The notes below the pieces were generated by a model. The model was not told the origin of the DNA. It made no database searches and saw nothing but the letters and a program-made list of their open reading frames with translations. A program made the translations under genes and the position numbers. From contig JAFGRU010000094.1 of assembly GCA_016934985.1 (NCBI GenBank), forward strand, positions 1 to 40,959: DNA of 40,959 nt, in the 5' to 3' direction. Positions 1 to 9,000 of the stretch are shown in pieces (position 1 is the stretch's first letter; each line of letters opens with the position of its first letter). Source of the stretch: Deltaproteobacteria bacterium (lineage in GTDB: Bacteria > Desulfobacterota > Desulfuromonadia > Desulfuromonadales > JAAYDE01).

Positions 1-1109
1 AAGATGATGGGGATGAAAACCATGACCGATCCGACCCCGCCGATAATGCCGTCCTGAACCAGGGAAGAAAGCCAGGCAGGGCCTTCAAAGGCATGGATCA
101 GGGTCGCGGCCTGAGTGCCGAGAAAGCCGAAGGCTTGATCGACGTACTCCACGAAAAAGCCGCCGACATCAAATGTAAGCTTGAATATCAACCAGAGCAG
201 AAAGAAGAATATAGGCAGGCCGAGAATCCGGTTGGCCAGGATCTTGTCGATTTTGTCAGACATGGAAAGGCGATCGGACAGGCCCCAGGTTTTTTTTACG
301 AATTCTTTGACCAGTCCGTTGATATAGCCATAGCGTTCTTCAACCAGGGCGGTTTCGAGATCGTAGCCGATTTCCTTTTCAATCTCTTTTTTCAGTACGC
401 CCAGATCGTCGAATATGTCATTGCGAATCGGGCTTTTCTCAAGACGAGCCAGGTATTCGCTGTCATCCTCTAGTAGTTTTATCCCTATCCAGCGGCTCGG
501 CAATTCCTGCAGGTTGTCGTCCTCAGCCAATTTCCCGGAGAGCCTTTGAATGGCGAGTTCGATGTTTTCCCGGTAACGGAAAGAAATTTCCGGAGGGGCG
601 AGTTCTTTTTTATCGATCTGCTCGGCAATGACTTTTTTAAGTTGCGCCATGCCCTGCAGTTTTTTTGCTGCTGTCGGGATAATCGGTACCCCGATGGTGC
701 GGGAGAGCTCCTCAACGTCGATTTGCATGCCCTTTTCCTCGACCTCGTCCATCATATTGAAAATCAGGACCACGGGAGCGGTTTTCAGTTCCATCAATTG
801 CAGGGAGAGATAGAGGTTGCGCTCGAGGTTGGAAGCGTCCAGAACGACGGCGATCAAAAAAGGTTTGTCATGGGTGATGAAGTCGCGGGCAACGCGCTCG
901 TCTATGGAATTGGCCGTCAGGCTGTAGATGCCGGGCAGGTCAACGACCGTTACCTGACGGCCGTTGATATCAGTTTTTCCTTCTTTCCTTTCCACAGTCA
1001 CGCCCGGCCAGTTTCCGACCCGTTGACGGGCGCCGGTCAGGGCGTTAAAAATAGTGGTTTTACCGGAGTTGGGATTGCCGGCCAGGGCGATGACGATATC
1101 TCTGGGCAT
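1..1109 (-). CDS. feoB: Ferrous iron transporter FeoB (partial, C-terminus beyond window)
   Basis: Inner-membrane Fe(II) uptake protein with an N-terminal cytosolic G domain. The first 369 codons are present and the frame runs open off the left edge. Visible motifs are G1 GNPNSGKT (residues 11-18), the G2 region NWPGVTVE, G3 DLPGIYSL and G4 NMMD. A helical spacer follows, then the first membrane helix (about ILGLPIFFLLWLIF) and the start of a second core segment ending in GGVGSVMVFIPII. It starts 14 bp after the upstream feoA stop, so it is the last visible gene of a dtxR-feoA-feoA-feoB operon. Identity is certain; the pore residues and any C-terminal Cys motif lie outside the window. Confidence 0.97.
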   Translation of the reverse strand, partial: MPRDIVIALAGNPNSGKTTIFNALTGARQRVGNWPGVTVERKEGKTDINGRQVTVVDLPGIYSLTANSIDERVARDFITHDKPFLIAVVLDASNLERNLYLSLQLMELKTAPVVLIFNMMDEVEEKGMQIDVEELSRTIGVPIIPTAAKKLQGMAQLKKVIAEQIDKKELAPPEISFRYRENIELAIQRLSGKLAEDDNLQELPSRWIGIKLLEDDSEYLARLEKSPIRNDIFDDLGVLKKEIEKEIGYDLETALVEERYGYINGLVKEFVKKTWGLSDRLSMSDKIDKILANRILGLPIFFFLLWLIFKLTFDVGGFFVEYVDQAFGFLGTQAATLIHAFEGPAWLSSLVQDGIIGGVGSVMVFIPII

Positions 1110-1123
1110 GGGTTCAATCAGCC

Positions 1124-1345
1124 TTAAAGAGGGGAAACGAGGATTTTTTGCGCCATGCCGCATCCGAGGGCGAGACGAAAACCTTTGACGTTGAGGACGA
1201 CCGGGCCGCAATGGGATGAAACGATCTCGACTTCCTCACCGGGAAAAAGCCCCATTGCTTTGAGGCGGCAACAGGCTTCCCGACCGCCGGCGATCCTTTC
1301 AACCTTGACCTTTTCTCCAGATTGACACAACGTTAAAGGACACAT
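1124..1345 (-). CDS. feoA: FeoA-family protein, cysteine-rich copy
   Basis: A 73-residue SH3-like FeoA protein, the small cytosolic partner of FeoB. The family signature is the central LKAMGLFPGEEVEIV stretch followed by VNVKGFRLALG-type strands (here LNVKGFRLALG). It is unusual in carrying six cysteines (2, 7, 25, 26, 46, 62), including adjacent Cys25-Cys26 at the turn before the MGL motif; the neighbouring FeoA has none. The stop of the upstream feoA lies 3 bp before this ATG, so the two are probably translationally coupled. Cysteines in some FeoA proteins suggest metal or redox sensing, but that is inference here. Confidence 0.93.
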   Translation of the reverse strand: MCPLTLCQSGEKVKVERIAGGREACCRLKAMGLFPGEEVEIVSSHCGPVVLNVKGFRLALGCGMAQKILVSPL

Positions 1346-1348
1346 GAG

Positions 1349-1576
1349 TCAGAGAACCTCCACATCGATGAGTTCAGCTTCTTCTTTGCGAAGGGAAAGA
1401 TGAAAGCCCTTGAGGGCGACATCAATGGGATCGCCGAGGGGGGCGACATTGTCAACGCTGACCTCGGTTCCGGGGACGACTCCCATGGTAAGGAGGCGTT
1501 TTTTCAAAACCGCATTGCCCCCAACTTTGATTATCCGGGCTTTTGTGCCGATGTGCAGATCTTTTAGAGTGTTCAT
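1349..1576 (-). CDS. feoA: FeoA-family protein
   Basis: A 75-residue FeoA domain protein with the family pattern LLTMGVVPGTEVSVDNVAPLGDPIDVALKG (quoted in two overlapping pieces: LLTMGVVPGTEVSVD and PLGDPIDVALKG) and no cysteines. It modulates the FeoB G-protein transporter from the cytosol. Its ATG directly abuts the TAA of the dtxR-type gene (TAAATG), which indicates translational coupling in one operon. Tandem feoA genes before feoB are common in Desulfuromonadales. Length is normal for the family. Confidence 0.94.
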   Translation of the reverse strand: MNTLKDLHIGTKARIIKVGGNAVLKKRLLTMGVVPGTEVSVDNVAPLGDPIDVALKGFHLSLRKEEAELIDVEVL

Positions 1577-2062
1577 TTATATGCTGCAATCTTTTGAAAA
1601 ATTGTTAGTGCACGGAGGCGCTTCACCGGTTTCGGAAAACTTTTTAAAAAAGCACAGCCATTTGGGGGCCTTTCCCCGGTCAGGAAAAGCGTCTGTAAAT
1701 TCAACGAACTTGAGCAACTGGCTCAGGGTTTCCTGGCTGATGTGATGTTCCAGTTTGCAGGCATCCGTTTCCGCCGTTTCAGGGGGAACGTCCAGGACCT
1801 GATGAAGAAAGCGGAACAAAACCTTGTGCCGGTTGTGGATGTCCTTGGCCATGGACCGTCCCTGCGGGGTCAACTCCAGACAGCCATAATGCTGGTGATG
1901 AACCAAGCCTTTTTTCATCAGCCCTTTCATGGCGGATACTACACTTGGTTTTTTCACGTCAAGATAATCTGCTACTTCCTTGACACGGGTCAGGCCGTCC
2001 TTGTCCGCGAGGACGTAGATAGCCTCCAGGTAGTCCTGGGCGCTGTGGGAAAGCTCCTGCAT
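1577..2062 (-). CDS. DtxR/MntR-family metal-dependent repressor of the feo operon
   Basis: Two-domain metalloregulator of 161 residues: winged helix (about 1-75) and metal-binding dimerisation domain (76-135), with no SH3 domain. The longest frame begins at 2071, but the AGGAG abuts that ATG; the ATG at 2062 has a 9-nt spacer and is preferred. Likely metal ligands are Asp10 and Glu13 (as in MntR D8/E11), His79, and Cys102, Glu105, His106 (as in the DtxR primary site). DtxR Glu83 and His98 are Phe and Glu here, so the ancillary site appears lost. The C-terminal tail adds three further cysteines. Heading the feo operon and sitting behind a palindromic operator, it is most likely an Fe(II)-responsive autoregulator (an IdeR-like role). 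Confidence 0.9.
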   Translation of the reverse strand: MQELSHSAQDYLEAIYVLADKDGLTRVKEVADYLDVKKPSVVSAMKGLMKKGLVHHQHYGCLELTPQGRSMAKDIHNRHKVLFRFLHQVLDVPPETAETDACKLEHHISQETLSQLLKFVEFTDAFPDRGKAPKWLCFFKKFSETGEAPPCTNNFSKDCSI

Positions 2063-2082
2063 TATAACCATCTCCTGCTGTA

Positions 2083-2098
2083 GTTAGTCATGACTAAC
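2083..2098 (-). promoter_or_regulatory. Perfect 16-bp palindromic operator of the feo operon
   Basis: GTTAGTCATGACTAAC is a perfect 16-bp inverted repeat, centred between 2090 and 2091. It lies just downstream of the predicted -10 box, so it covers the expected transcription start, and 21 bp upstream of the dtxR ATG. Size, position and the TTAG..CTAA half-sites resemble DtxR/IdeR-type iron boxes. Binding by the adjacent repressor is inferred from position. Confidence 0.75.
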
Positions 2099-2106
2099 AA
2101 AGGCAA

Positions 2107-2134
2107 ATTATATTCCTTCCAGTGAGCAAGTCAA
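2107..2134 (-). promoter_or_regulatory. Sigma70-like promoter of the dtxR-feoA-feoA-feoB operon
   Basis: On the minus strand, TTGACT (2134-2129) and TATAAT (2112-2107) are separated by 16 bp. The predicted start falls near 2100, inside or next to the palindromic operator at 2083-2098. Both boxes are near-consensus, and no competing promoter is seen between here and the ATG. Confidence 0.7.
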
Positions 2135-2236
2135 GATAAAAGTTAGATGTGGGTAACTTCCCCTGTTTCACCAACAATTCTGTTTTGTTACCATATAAAA
2201 TAATGATTTAAACGAGGCCGGGACGGAGGCGTGATT

Positions 2237-3496
2237 ATGAAGATTGGTTTTTTGGGTGGTTATCTGTTGGTTTTGGTTTTCGGTTATGTACTCCAGTACC
2301 TCAACCTGAAACACAACTGGGAATGGCGCTACGAGATTCCTCCGGGGTTTGAGGGGGAACTTTCTCCTGATGTGCAAGAGAAGACAGCCTCCTACAACCT
2401 CGCCGGTGAGAAGGTCTCGCTGGTCGAGTCCATGGCCGAGGAGGGCTTGTTTCTGATCTTTTTTTTCTCTGTTCTTTTTCCACTCTATGATCGTTGGATC
2501 AGTTCTCTGAGTGACTCTTTCATTCTCAACGGCGTGTTGTTTTTTCTCGGGCTGTTGGTTTTTCAGACCCTTTTTAAAATCCCCTTTTCCTATCACCACA
2601 CTTTTGTGCTTGAGGAAAAATTCGGTTTTAATCGCTCCACCCTCAGACTTTGGCTTTCTGATCTTGTTAAAACTGCTTTAATTTCAGTTGTTTTGATCTC
2701 TTTTTTGACGACTGGGGCTTTCTGGTTGGTGCAAGCGACTTCACTCTGGTGGCTCTGGGTGTGGGTGTTCCTGACCCTTGTCAGCCTTTTTTTAATGGTT
2801 ATTTCGCCTTATCTGATTGAGCCCTTGTTTTTCAAATTCAAGCCGGTGGATGATGAAGAACTGGCAACAGGGGTGGAAAGCATCGTCGGGCGTGCGGGGC
2901 TTCAGGTCAGCCGTGTCCTGCAGGTCGATGCCTCACGGCGCAGTGGCCATTCCAACGCATATTTTACTGGAATTGGAAAAGTCAAAAGAATTGTCCTTTT
3001 TGACACCCTCATAGAACAGATGAGCAAAGCTGAAATTCTCGCTGTCCTGGCTCATGAGATCGGGCACTGGAAAAAGCGCCACATTCTTAAGCGCTTGTTG
3101 CTTACCGTAGGAAGCTCTTTCGTGGGAATAGGCCTCGCTTTTCTTCTTATTCAATCGGGTTTTCTACCCACTTTTCTTGGCCTGGAAAGTTTATCGTTTC
3201 CGGCCCAGTTGATGGTTCTCAGCGTTCTTGGGAAAATCGTCCTTTTCCCGGTTACTCCTTTAAGCGCCTGGTTGTCGCGGCGGCATGAAAGGGAAGCCGA
3301 TTTGTATGCGGTTTCTCTCACTGAAAAGCCCCTTGATCTGGCTTCGGCCCTCATCAAGCTTGCCCGCGAAAATCTCGCCGGTCTTTTCCCGCATCCCCTT
3401 TATGCATGGTTTTACTTTTCCCACCCTCCACTGGTGGAAAGGGTAGGGTTTCTGAGGGGATTGCAAATCAAGGAGATAAAGACTAAAGAGCAGTAA
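2237..3496 (+). CDS. M48 (Ste24-type) membrane zinc metalloprotease
   Basis: A 419-residue membrane endopeptidase of the CAAX prenyl protease 1/Ste24 type. It has an N-terminal multi-helix region (helices near 5-22, 68-85, 98-112, 148-165, 170-192), the zinc motif HEIGH at 273-277 and the third ligand Glu353 in HEREADLYA. Two further hydrophobic segments lie between these (about 285-345). A GTG at 2231 would extend it by two codons, but GGAGG (2225-2229) is 1 nt from the GTG and 7 nt from the ATG at 2237. It is transcribed away from the feo operon. Bacterial members probably act in envelope protein quality control; the substrate is unknown. Confidence 0.93.
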   Translation: MKIGFLGGYLLVLVFGYVLQYLNLKHNWEWRYEIPPGFEGELSPDVQEKTASYNLAGEKVSLVESMAEEGLFLIFFFSVLFPLYDRWISSLSDSFILNGVLFFLGLLVFQTLFKIPFSYHHTFVLEEKFGFNRSTLRLWLSDLVKTALISVVLISFLTTGAFWLVQATSLWWLWVWVFLTLVSLFLMVISPYLIEPLFFKFKPVDDEELATGVESIVGRAGLQVSRVLQVDASRRSGHSNAYFTGIGKVKRIVLFDTLIEQMSKAEILAVLAHEIGHWKKRHILKRLLLTVGSSFVGIGLAFLLIQSGFLPTFLGLESLSFPAQLMVLSVLGKIVLFPVTPLSAWLSRRHEREADLYAVSLTEKPLDLASALIKLARENLAGLFPHPLYAWFYFSHPPLVERVGFLRGLQIKEIKTKEQ

Positions 3497-3695
3497 AATT
3501 CGAGCTGCTGAATGGGAAAATCGCTGGGAAAGTCCACCTCGATTTTTTCTGATATAATTTTTAACAAAGTGTTTTCGCAGAAAGTAATGCCGTGCAAGGA
3601 CCACGAATGCCTTAATCACTTTTTGGCATTGAAAATCAACTGCTTGATGATCAGCAGGTAGAGTAATCAACCTATTTTAAGAAAGGAGCTTTGTC
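3497..3695 (+). other. Intergenic region without recognised feature
   Basis: About 200 bp between the M48 protease and the hydrolase. A purine-rich ribosome binding site (AAAGGAG) sits at its right end. I see no convincing terminator hairpin or promoter pair in it. Confidence 0.5.
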
Positions 3696-4436
3696 ATGAG
3701 GCGCTGCCTTTTGTTTTTTATCCTGATGTTGGTAGCAACCACTACTTCTTGGGCCGCTGGGAAGACGGTGTTTTATGAGGTCGATGGTCAACCTTATGAG
3801 GGATATTTTGTCAGTCCCGCCGCTGATGCCCCTCTGGTATTGTTGATTCACGACTGGGACGGTTTGACAGATTATGAAGTCAAACGCTCCGAGATGCTTG
3901 CCGACCTCGGTTATGCGGTTTTTGCCGCCGACCTGTTTGGTCGCGGCGTGCGGCCCACCGAGGTGAAGGACAAGCGTCAGCACACCGGCGAACTGTATAA
4001 GGATCGTGAGAAAATGCGCAAGCTGATGAATGGCGCTCTGGCCAAGGCCAAGGCACTTGGGGCCAATGTTAACAATGCTCTTGCCGCAGGTTACTGTTTT
4101 GGTGGCGCGGCAGTGCTGGAACTGGCCCGTTCGGGTGCAGACCTTAAAGGTTTTGCCACTTTCCATGGCGGGCTAAAAACCCCGGAGGGGCAGAATTACA
4201 ACAAGACCCGGGGTGAAATTTTAGTCATGCATGGTTCTGCCGATACGGCCATCTCCCTGGATGAGTTTGCAGCTCTGGCCAAGGAGTTGGAGGGGGAGGG
4301 CATAGCCCACGAGATGATCACCTATAGCGGCGCCCAGCACGCATTTACGGTTTTTGACGGTAATCGCTATCAGAAAAGTGCGGATCAAAAATCCTGGCGG
4401 CGTTTTCAAGAGTTTCTTGTTGAGACGTTCAAATGA
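3696..4436 (+). CDS. Secreted dienelactone hydrolase family protein
   Basis: An alpha/beta hydrolase of 246 residues with a signal peptide (charged MRRC, hydrophobic 5-19, likely cleavage after SWA-A near 20-21). The catalytic triad typical of dienelactone hydrolases is visible: Cys134 in GYCFGG, Asp183 in HGSAD and His215 in GAQHAFTVF. AAAGGAG lies 7 nt before the ATG. The signal peptide points to the periplasm, unlike the cytosolic chlorocatechol enzymes, so a role in aromatic catabolism is doubtful and the substrate is open. No pathway partners adjoin it; the next gene is on the same strand 70 bp on. Confidence 0.9.
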   Translation: MRRCLLFFILMLVATTTSWAAGKTVFYEVDGQPYEGYFVSPAADAPLVLLIHDWDGLTDYEVKRSEMLADLGYAVFAADLFGRGVRPTEVKDKRQHTGELYKDREKMRKLMNGALAKAKALGANVNNALAAGYCFGGAAVLELARSGADLKGFATFHGGLKTPEGQNYNKTRGEILVMHGSADTAISLDEFAALAKELEGEGIAHEMITYSGAQHAFTVFDGNRYQKSADQKSWRRFQEFLVETFK

Positions 4437-4506
4437 AACGAGGGGAGGGTTTTTTGGTCTAATGCGTTTGCCGGAAAAATTTAATTTCAATTGAAATGGA
4501 GGGAGT

Positions 4507-5118
4507 TTGAAAAAAATAAAATTTGGCAGAAGGAAGGTCGTGCCCTCAAAAATTGTTTGTGTCGGCCGTAATTACGTCGAGCATATCGAGGAGCTGGGCA
4601 ATGAAATTCCCGAAAATCTGGTCATTTTCCTGAAACCAAATTCAGCTATTGCAGAGGATTTGCATGCATTTCACGAAGAGCCTCTTCATTATGAGGGAGA
4701 ATTAAGCTTTCTTTTTGAAGATGGCAGGTTTTCAGCGGTCGGATTCGGTTTGGACCTGACCAAGCGGGAGCTGCAGAGCCGTTTAAAGGTCAAAGGGCTT
4801 CCCTGGGAGCGAGCCAAGGCCTTTGACGGGTCCGTTGTTTTCAGTCCGTTTGTCGCCATTGAGGACATCCCTCCTTCTTTAACGGTGGAATTGGATATCG
4901 ATGGCACAAACGTGCAGACCGGGACTATTGCCCTGATGATGTATAAGCCGGCCACCATATTGGCTGAAATATCGACATTTATGACTCTTGAGGACGGTGA
5001 CATTGTCATGACCGGTACGCCCCAAGGGGTTGGTGTGGTCAATGCCGGACAGGTTTATGCGGGGAGAGTAAAAATAGGAGAAAAAGTCCTCACTGAAGGT
5101 GTGTGGCAGGCTAAATAA
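4507..5118 (+). CDS. Fumarylacetoacetate hydrolase (FAH) family protein
   Basis: A 203-residue FAH-fold protein closest in pattern to FAHD1/YcgM acylpyruvases or oxaloacetate decarboxylases. It has the N-terminal VGRNYVEHIEELGN motif, metal-binding Glu63 and Glu65 in HYEGEL, Asp83 in GLDLTKRELQ, the GLPWERAKAFDGS loop and the terminal MTGTPQGVG motif. These enzymes bind Mg or Mn and cleave or decarboxylate 3-oxo acids such as acylpyruvates. The start is TTG at 4507, with GGAGG at 4498-4502; no in-frame ATG gives a full N-terminus. A strong terminator follows 28 bp after the stop. The exact substrate cannot be told from sequence. Confidence 0.9.
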   Translation: MKKIKFGRRKVVPSKIVCVGRNYVEHIEELGNEIPENLVIFLKPNSAIAEDLHAFHEEPLHYEGELSFLFEDGRFSAVGFGLDLTKRELQSRLKVKGLPWERAKAFDGSVVFSPFVAIEDIPPSLTVELDIDGTNVQTGTIALMMYKPATILAEISTFMTLEDGDIVMTGTPQGVGVVNAGQVYAGRVKIGEKVLTEGVWQAK

Positions 5119-5146
5119 ACCCTTAGTCGCGGCCATTTAAAAAATG

Positions 5147-5180
5147 AAGGGGACGAAATATTTTTTTCGTCCCCTTTTTT
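5147..5180 (+). terminator. Rho-independent terminator after the FAH-family gene
   Basis: A 10-bp perfect stem GGGGACGAAA/TTTCGTCCCC (5149-5158 with 5165-5174), a six-base loop and a run of six T. It lies 28 bp after the FAH gene stop. Confidence 0.92.
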
Positions 5181-5347
5181 ATTCCTCGAGTCCATGAGTT
5201 ACGACCGGTTAATAGCACAGCTCACTGACCTGCCAAAGGTTCCAAAAAATCACCGAAGAACCTTCAGGTGCGCCTCAGATTGTGGAAACACTTATTCAGG
5301 CCAAGACCTTAGACTCTTTTCCCACCTTCAGCCCACGAACGTAGACA

Positions 5348-5920
5348 TTATTCCTGGAATTTTTGACCGACGGAAAAGCCTTTTGCCAGAAACTCGCCTA
5401 TGGTGTAGTAACTCCGATTACCGGGGCTGAAAAGGATCGGCCGGATTTTCTCCAAATCTGGCTTCCCCTTGCTGTCGAGGACAGCCTCGTCTGCTTTGAC
5501 ATCCACGATTCTGCCGATGAATTGGGTATGGAGGCCAACCTCCACCGCCTGTTGCAGTTCACATTCCAAAACCAGGGGGAACTCTTTAACGAAGGGGGCA
5601 TCAACCAGGGTACTCGCTTCCGGGGTCAGACTTGCCGAAGCGAATTTGTCCTTATCGCGGCCCGAGGCCATGCCCCAGTAATCTGCTTCCACGACATGGT
5701 TTTCACTGGGAACGCTGATCGTGAAGGCCTTGCGGGCCAAGATATTGCCGTGGGAATAGGTGGCTGCCCGCAGGGCAACGGCTACGCACGGCGGATCCGA
5801 ACAGCAGATTCCTCCCCATGCAGCGGTCATGACGTTGGCTTTTCCGTCCTGGTCGTAAGTTCCAACCACCCAGGTTGGAGTCGGTACAATGAGGGTTGCA
5901 GCGCCGAGAGATTTTTTCAT
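5348..5920 (-). CDS. Flavin reductase-like FMN-binding protein
   Basis: A 190-residue split-barrel FMN-binding protein of the flavin reductase-like family. The N-terminus has the PTPTWVVGTYDQDGKANVMT strand-turn and AAWGGICCSDPPCVAVAL, which form the FMN phosphate and isoalloxazine pocket in this family; TFTISVP-type strand (here AFTISVP) and DYWGMASGRDKDKF follow. Such proteins reduce flavin with NAD(P)H or act as small flavoprotein oxidoreductases in anaerobes. AGGAGG sits 5-6 nt before the ATG. It is a single gene on the minus strand, with no adjacent oxygenase to suggest a partner. The specific reaction is unknown. Confidence 0.9.
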   Translation of the reverse strand: MKKSLGAATLIVPTPTWVVGTYDQDGKANVMTAAWGGICCSDPPCVAVALRAATYSHGNILARKAFTISVPSENHVVEADYWGMASGRDKDKFASASLTPEASTLVDAPFVKEFPLVLECELQQAVEVGLHTQFIGRIVDVKADEAVLDSKGKPDLEKIRPILFSPGNRSYYTIGEFLAKGFSVGQKFQE

Positions 5921-6027
5921 TTTTCCTCCTGAATGCGATTCTATTTTTAAATCAAAAACAACATATGATAACTGATCTTTTTATTTTGGGCAAAGGTGGG
6001 GAGGATCCTTTGATGAATAGGTATAAA

Positions 6028-6060
6028 AAAGCCCGAGAAAGGATTCTTTTCTCGGGCTTT
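6028..6060 (-). terminator. Terminator of the minor pilin/PilY1 operon
   Basis: On the minus strand AAAGCCCGAGAAAA pairs with TTTCTCGGGCTTTTTT around a short loop and ends in a T run. It lies about 30 bp beyond the pilY1 stop. The opposite strand also has a T tract, so it may work in both directions. Confidence 0.9.
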
Positions 6061-6090
6061 GGCATGTTTGTATATTCAGGTCAATAAAAA

Positions 6091-9000
6091 TCAGTCGAAC
6101 ATTTCCCTCCACCAGATAAAATAAATATTGTGGGTTGGTGGATTGGGGTCGACGGTGACGACCCCAGCGTTTGTGGACTCACTGAGGGCATCGGGATTGG
6201 TACTACCGACAGAAACGAGCATTTTGGTCGAATTATCATGAATAACGATAACCGGTTTTGAGCCGATCCCGCCGCCCAGGGTGGTACTGGCGTCTTTGGT
6301 TCCATTGCCGTCCCAGTCTATGCTGGCGGCTCCGGTTTTATATCCGAGACCGTACAACAGGCTGGCACCACCCGGTACACAAGGATTGGTGTTCGGGAAG
6401 AAAGTAGTAATAAAGAGGGTTTTATTAAAGACCAATCCTTCAGCCAGAGCCTTTTCTCCGTCTCCAAGCGGATAATACCAACCATAGTCAACACTAAAGT
6501 TGGCATCGACATCGGCGCTGGGGTTGTCGAGATTGGGGGTGGGTGCCGTTCCGGAAGCAGGGTTGACATTGACCAGGTCAGTTTCAGTTAATGAGGTGGA
6601 GACATGGTTATCCTTAATCGCATAGATGCGATCGTTGGTGCCGTCTTCACAGGCGATTTCGCGGTCTCCCGAGCCAATAAACACCAGATCATAGGTCCAT
6701 TCCAGGGTTACGTCCGGGGCATATTGGAACTGTCTTTTCTCATCCGTCAGGCCATCACTGTCATCGTCAGTGCTGTTGGTGCAATCACTTTCGTCGCAAC
6801 CTGCCGAGAACAGAATCTGAGCTACCCAGTTGCTGATATTTTCATCTGCTGACGGGAAGGAGGAAGGAAAATAACCGATACGCCAGAGGTTGCCGCCCAG
6901 ATCCCCTACATAGGCCTTATCAGTGATACCGTTGCTGTCAGCATCGATAAGGGTGATGTTGCTGATGACGCTGTAGTCCATACCTGACGTGGTGCCATCC
7001 GCATGGTAGAATGCTTTGACGAGGGAACCGTCAAGGACATCCAGAACGTAAATGGCCCTTCCTGTTGTATTCCCGGAATTGTATCCGCCGCCAACAAACA
7101 GCACCGGTTTACCGCTTAGGTCGGTACTTGACGTTTTGACCTTGCCGAATTTTGGTTCGGACCAGGTCTCGCCCAATTCGGCATAGTCGCTTGATGATTT
7201 TTGCCACAGGAAGACAGGGTTGTCCGGATAAGTGACGTCAATAGCGTAATAGTGCGCACCGCCCTTTCTTTCGCCGAAAATCATGATGACTCGGTCGTCA
7301 TCGTCACCGTCCACTATCCCGTCGTTGTTGTTATCCGCCACGCCATCGCCATCCACCATGCCGTCGCCGTTGACATCGTCGATATAGCCGTCTTTATCAA
7401 TGTCGAGAAAATAGATTTTCGGGCTTGAATCGAGGAAGTATTCGTGCGCAGAGCCCTCGATGATTTGTTTGAGGCGTGAAAGTTGAGGCGGCGGTATGAA
7501 GCCCCAGGCTTCCTTGCCGTCCGAGTCCTTGACGGCATGCAGCATGCCGTCGTTGGCGCCGTAAAAAACGCGGATGAAACCGGTGGTGGGAGTTCCCTCG
7601 CTCAACTGATAAGTGTAATTGAAGACCACGGGCTCGACATGCAGAGCGTCTCCGGTAATGATACTTCTGTTTTCCGTAGTGTTGCTGTCGCCGTCTTCGT
7701 CAAAGACATCTGCCCCTCGAATATAATTGATGAGGTCTTCCCTGGGGGAGGCTCCAGCTGTGGGGGTGCCAAGGACGGCCAGGGTCAGGTTGGTTGTGTT
7801 CGTTGTTGCAAAGGCGTTGCTGGTGTCGGTCAGGTCCGTATCCCCGAAATAGGTGTAGATATTTCGCGAAGTGTTGGCCATGTAGTTCGGTTTGCTTGAG
7901 TCCGCCCAATCGATGGTTGCCCAATAAGGCTCTGCAGTTTCTTTCATAGCCCCATTGTCCCAGGTGGCCGGATTGCTGTTTTTATCTACAATGGTGTTGT
8001 CGGCGGTCAGGCCGAACTTGGTGATATTGCCCTCCCAGAAGTTGGTATCCAGAGGTTTGAAGAAAGCAAGGTAAATCAGGTCGCCACTGGTGGTTCGGGT
8101 GACGGGAACGACCGGTGCGGTAAAGGTGGCGGTGTTAGAGAGAATGCTGTTAAGAGCAGCTTCCAGGGCTGTGGCAATGTCATCCGGCGAGGTGGCGTCG
8201 AAATGATACTTGCCGTAATCGGGATCGGTTGTGTCGTAGAGGTTGGTGTTGCCGTTACCGTTGTTTGAGGTGTTGATCAAGAAGGCTTTATTTGTATCCG
8301 TCGTCATGACGCCGACGGTGTAGGTATAAATATTCTGGTACCCCGGAACATAGTCGGGAATGTCGTGGTCAAAGAGATATTGGGCGACATCGTCCAGGTA
8401 AGTCGAGCCATTGTAGTTCACTGGGATAGCGTAGGTAGTGGTATCGACTTTGATGTTTCCCTCTCCGATGCCGGAGTTGTCGCCGTCATAATCCACGGTG
8501 TCGAAGTCATCGGGAACAGATTGGCTTCCGGGGTCCTGGTCTTCCGAGGACACCCCGGCCGAAACCACGATAACGAAGTTTTTCTGACAATAGGCGTCAA
8601 TGGTGGGCAGGCCTGAGCTTGGGCTGGCGTAATAGGTGCCGATGTCCGAGAGGCCTTCGGCAAGAGGGGAATAATCGCTTGTTCCCATGTTGTTGATGTT
8701 ATTGACAAAAGCGGATGTGAGGGTGTTGTTCACCGGCAGGGGGGCAAGGGTATCTACGACCATGCCCAGGGGTTGAACCTGGCTGCCGCCGGAATCGTTG
8801 ACGAAATTGTAGATACCGAATTTGGCCTTGTTGGAAGTTGTTTTTGCTACCTGCATGATAGCTTTTTTCGCCATGTAGAAGCGGCTGTAGTTTGGCAGGT
8901 CGGTACCGTTTCCGACAGCGCTGTCGGTTGTATAAGAGCCAAAGAAAAGGTAATTGAGATAGTTTTTGCTGTAGCGGAATTGGTTGGCATTATCGATGAC

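Noticed and set aside
93..1127. Two plus-strand open frames (126 and 193 codons)
   Set aside because: They are antisense to feoB, whose minus-strand frame gives clear FeoB motifs throughout.
5194..5430. A 78-codon plus-strand frame after the FAH terminator
   Set aside because: No ribosome binding site, no domain, and it runs into the antisense of the flavin reductase-like gene.
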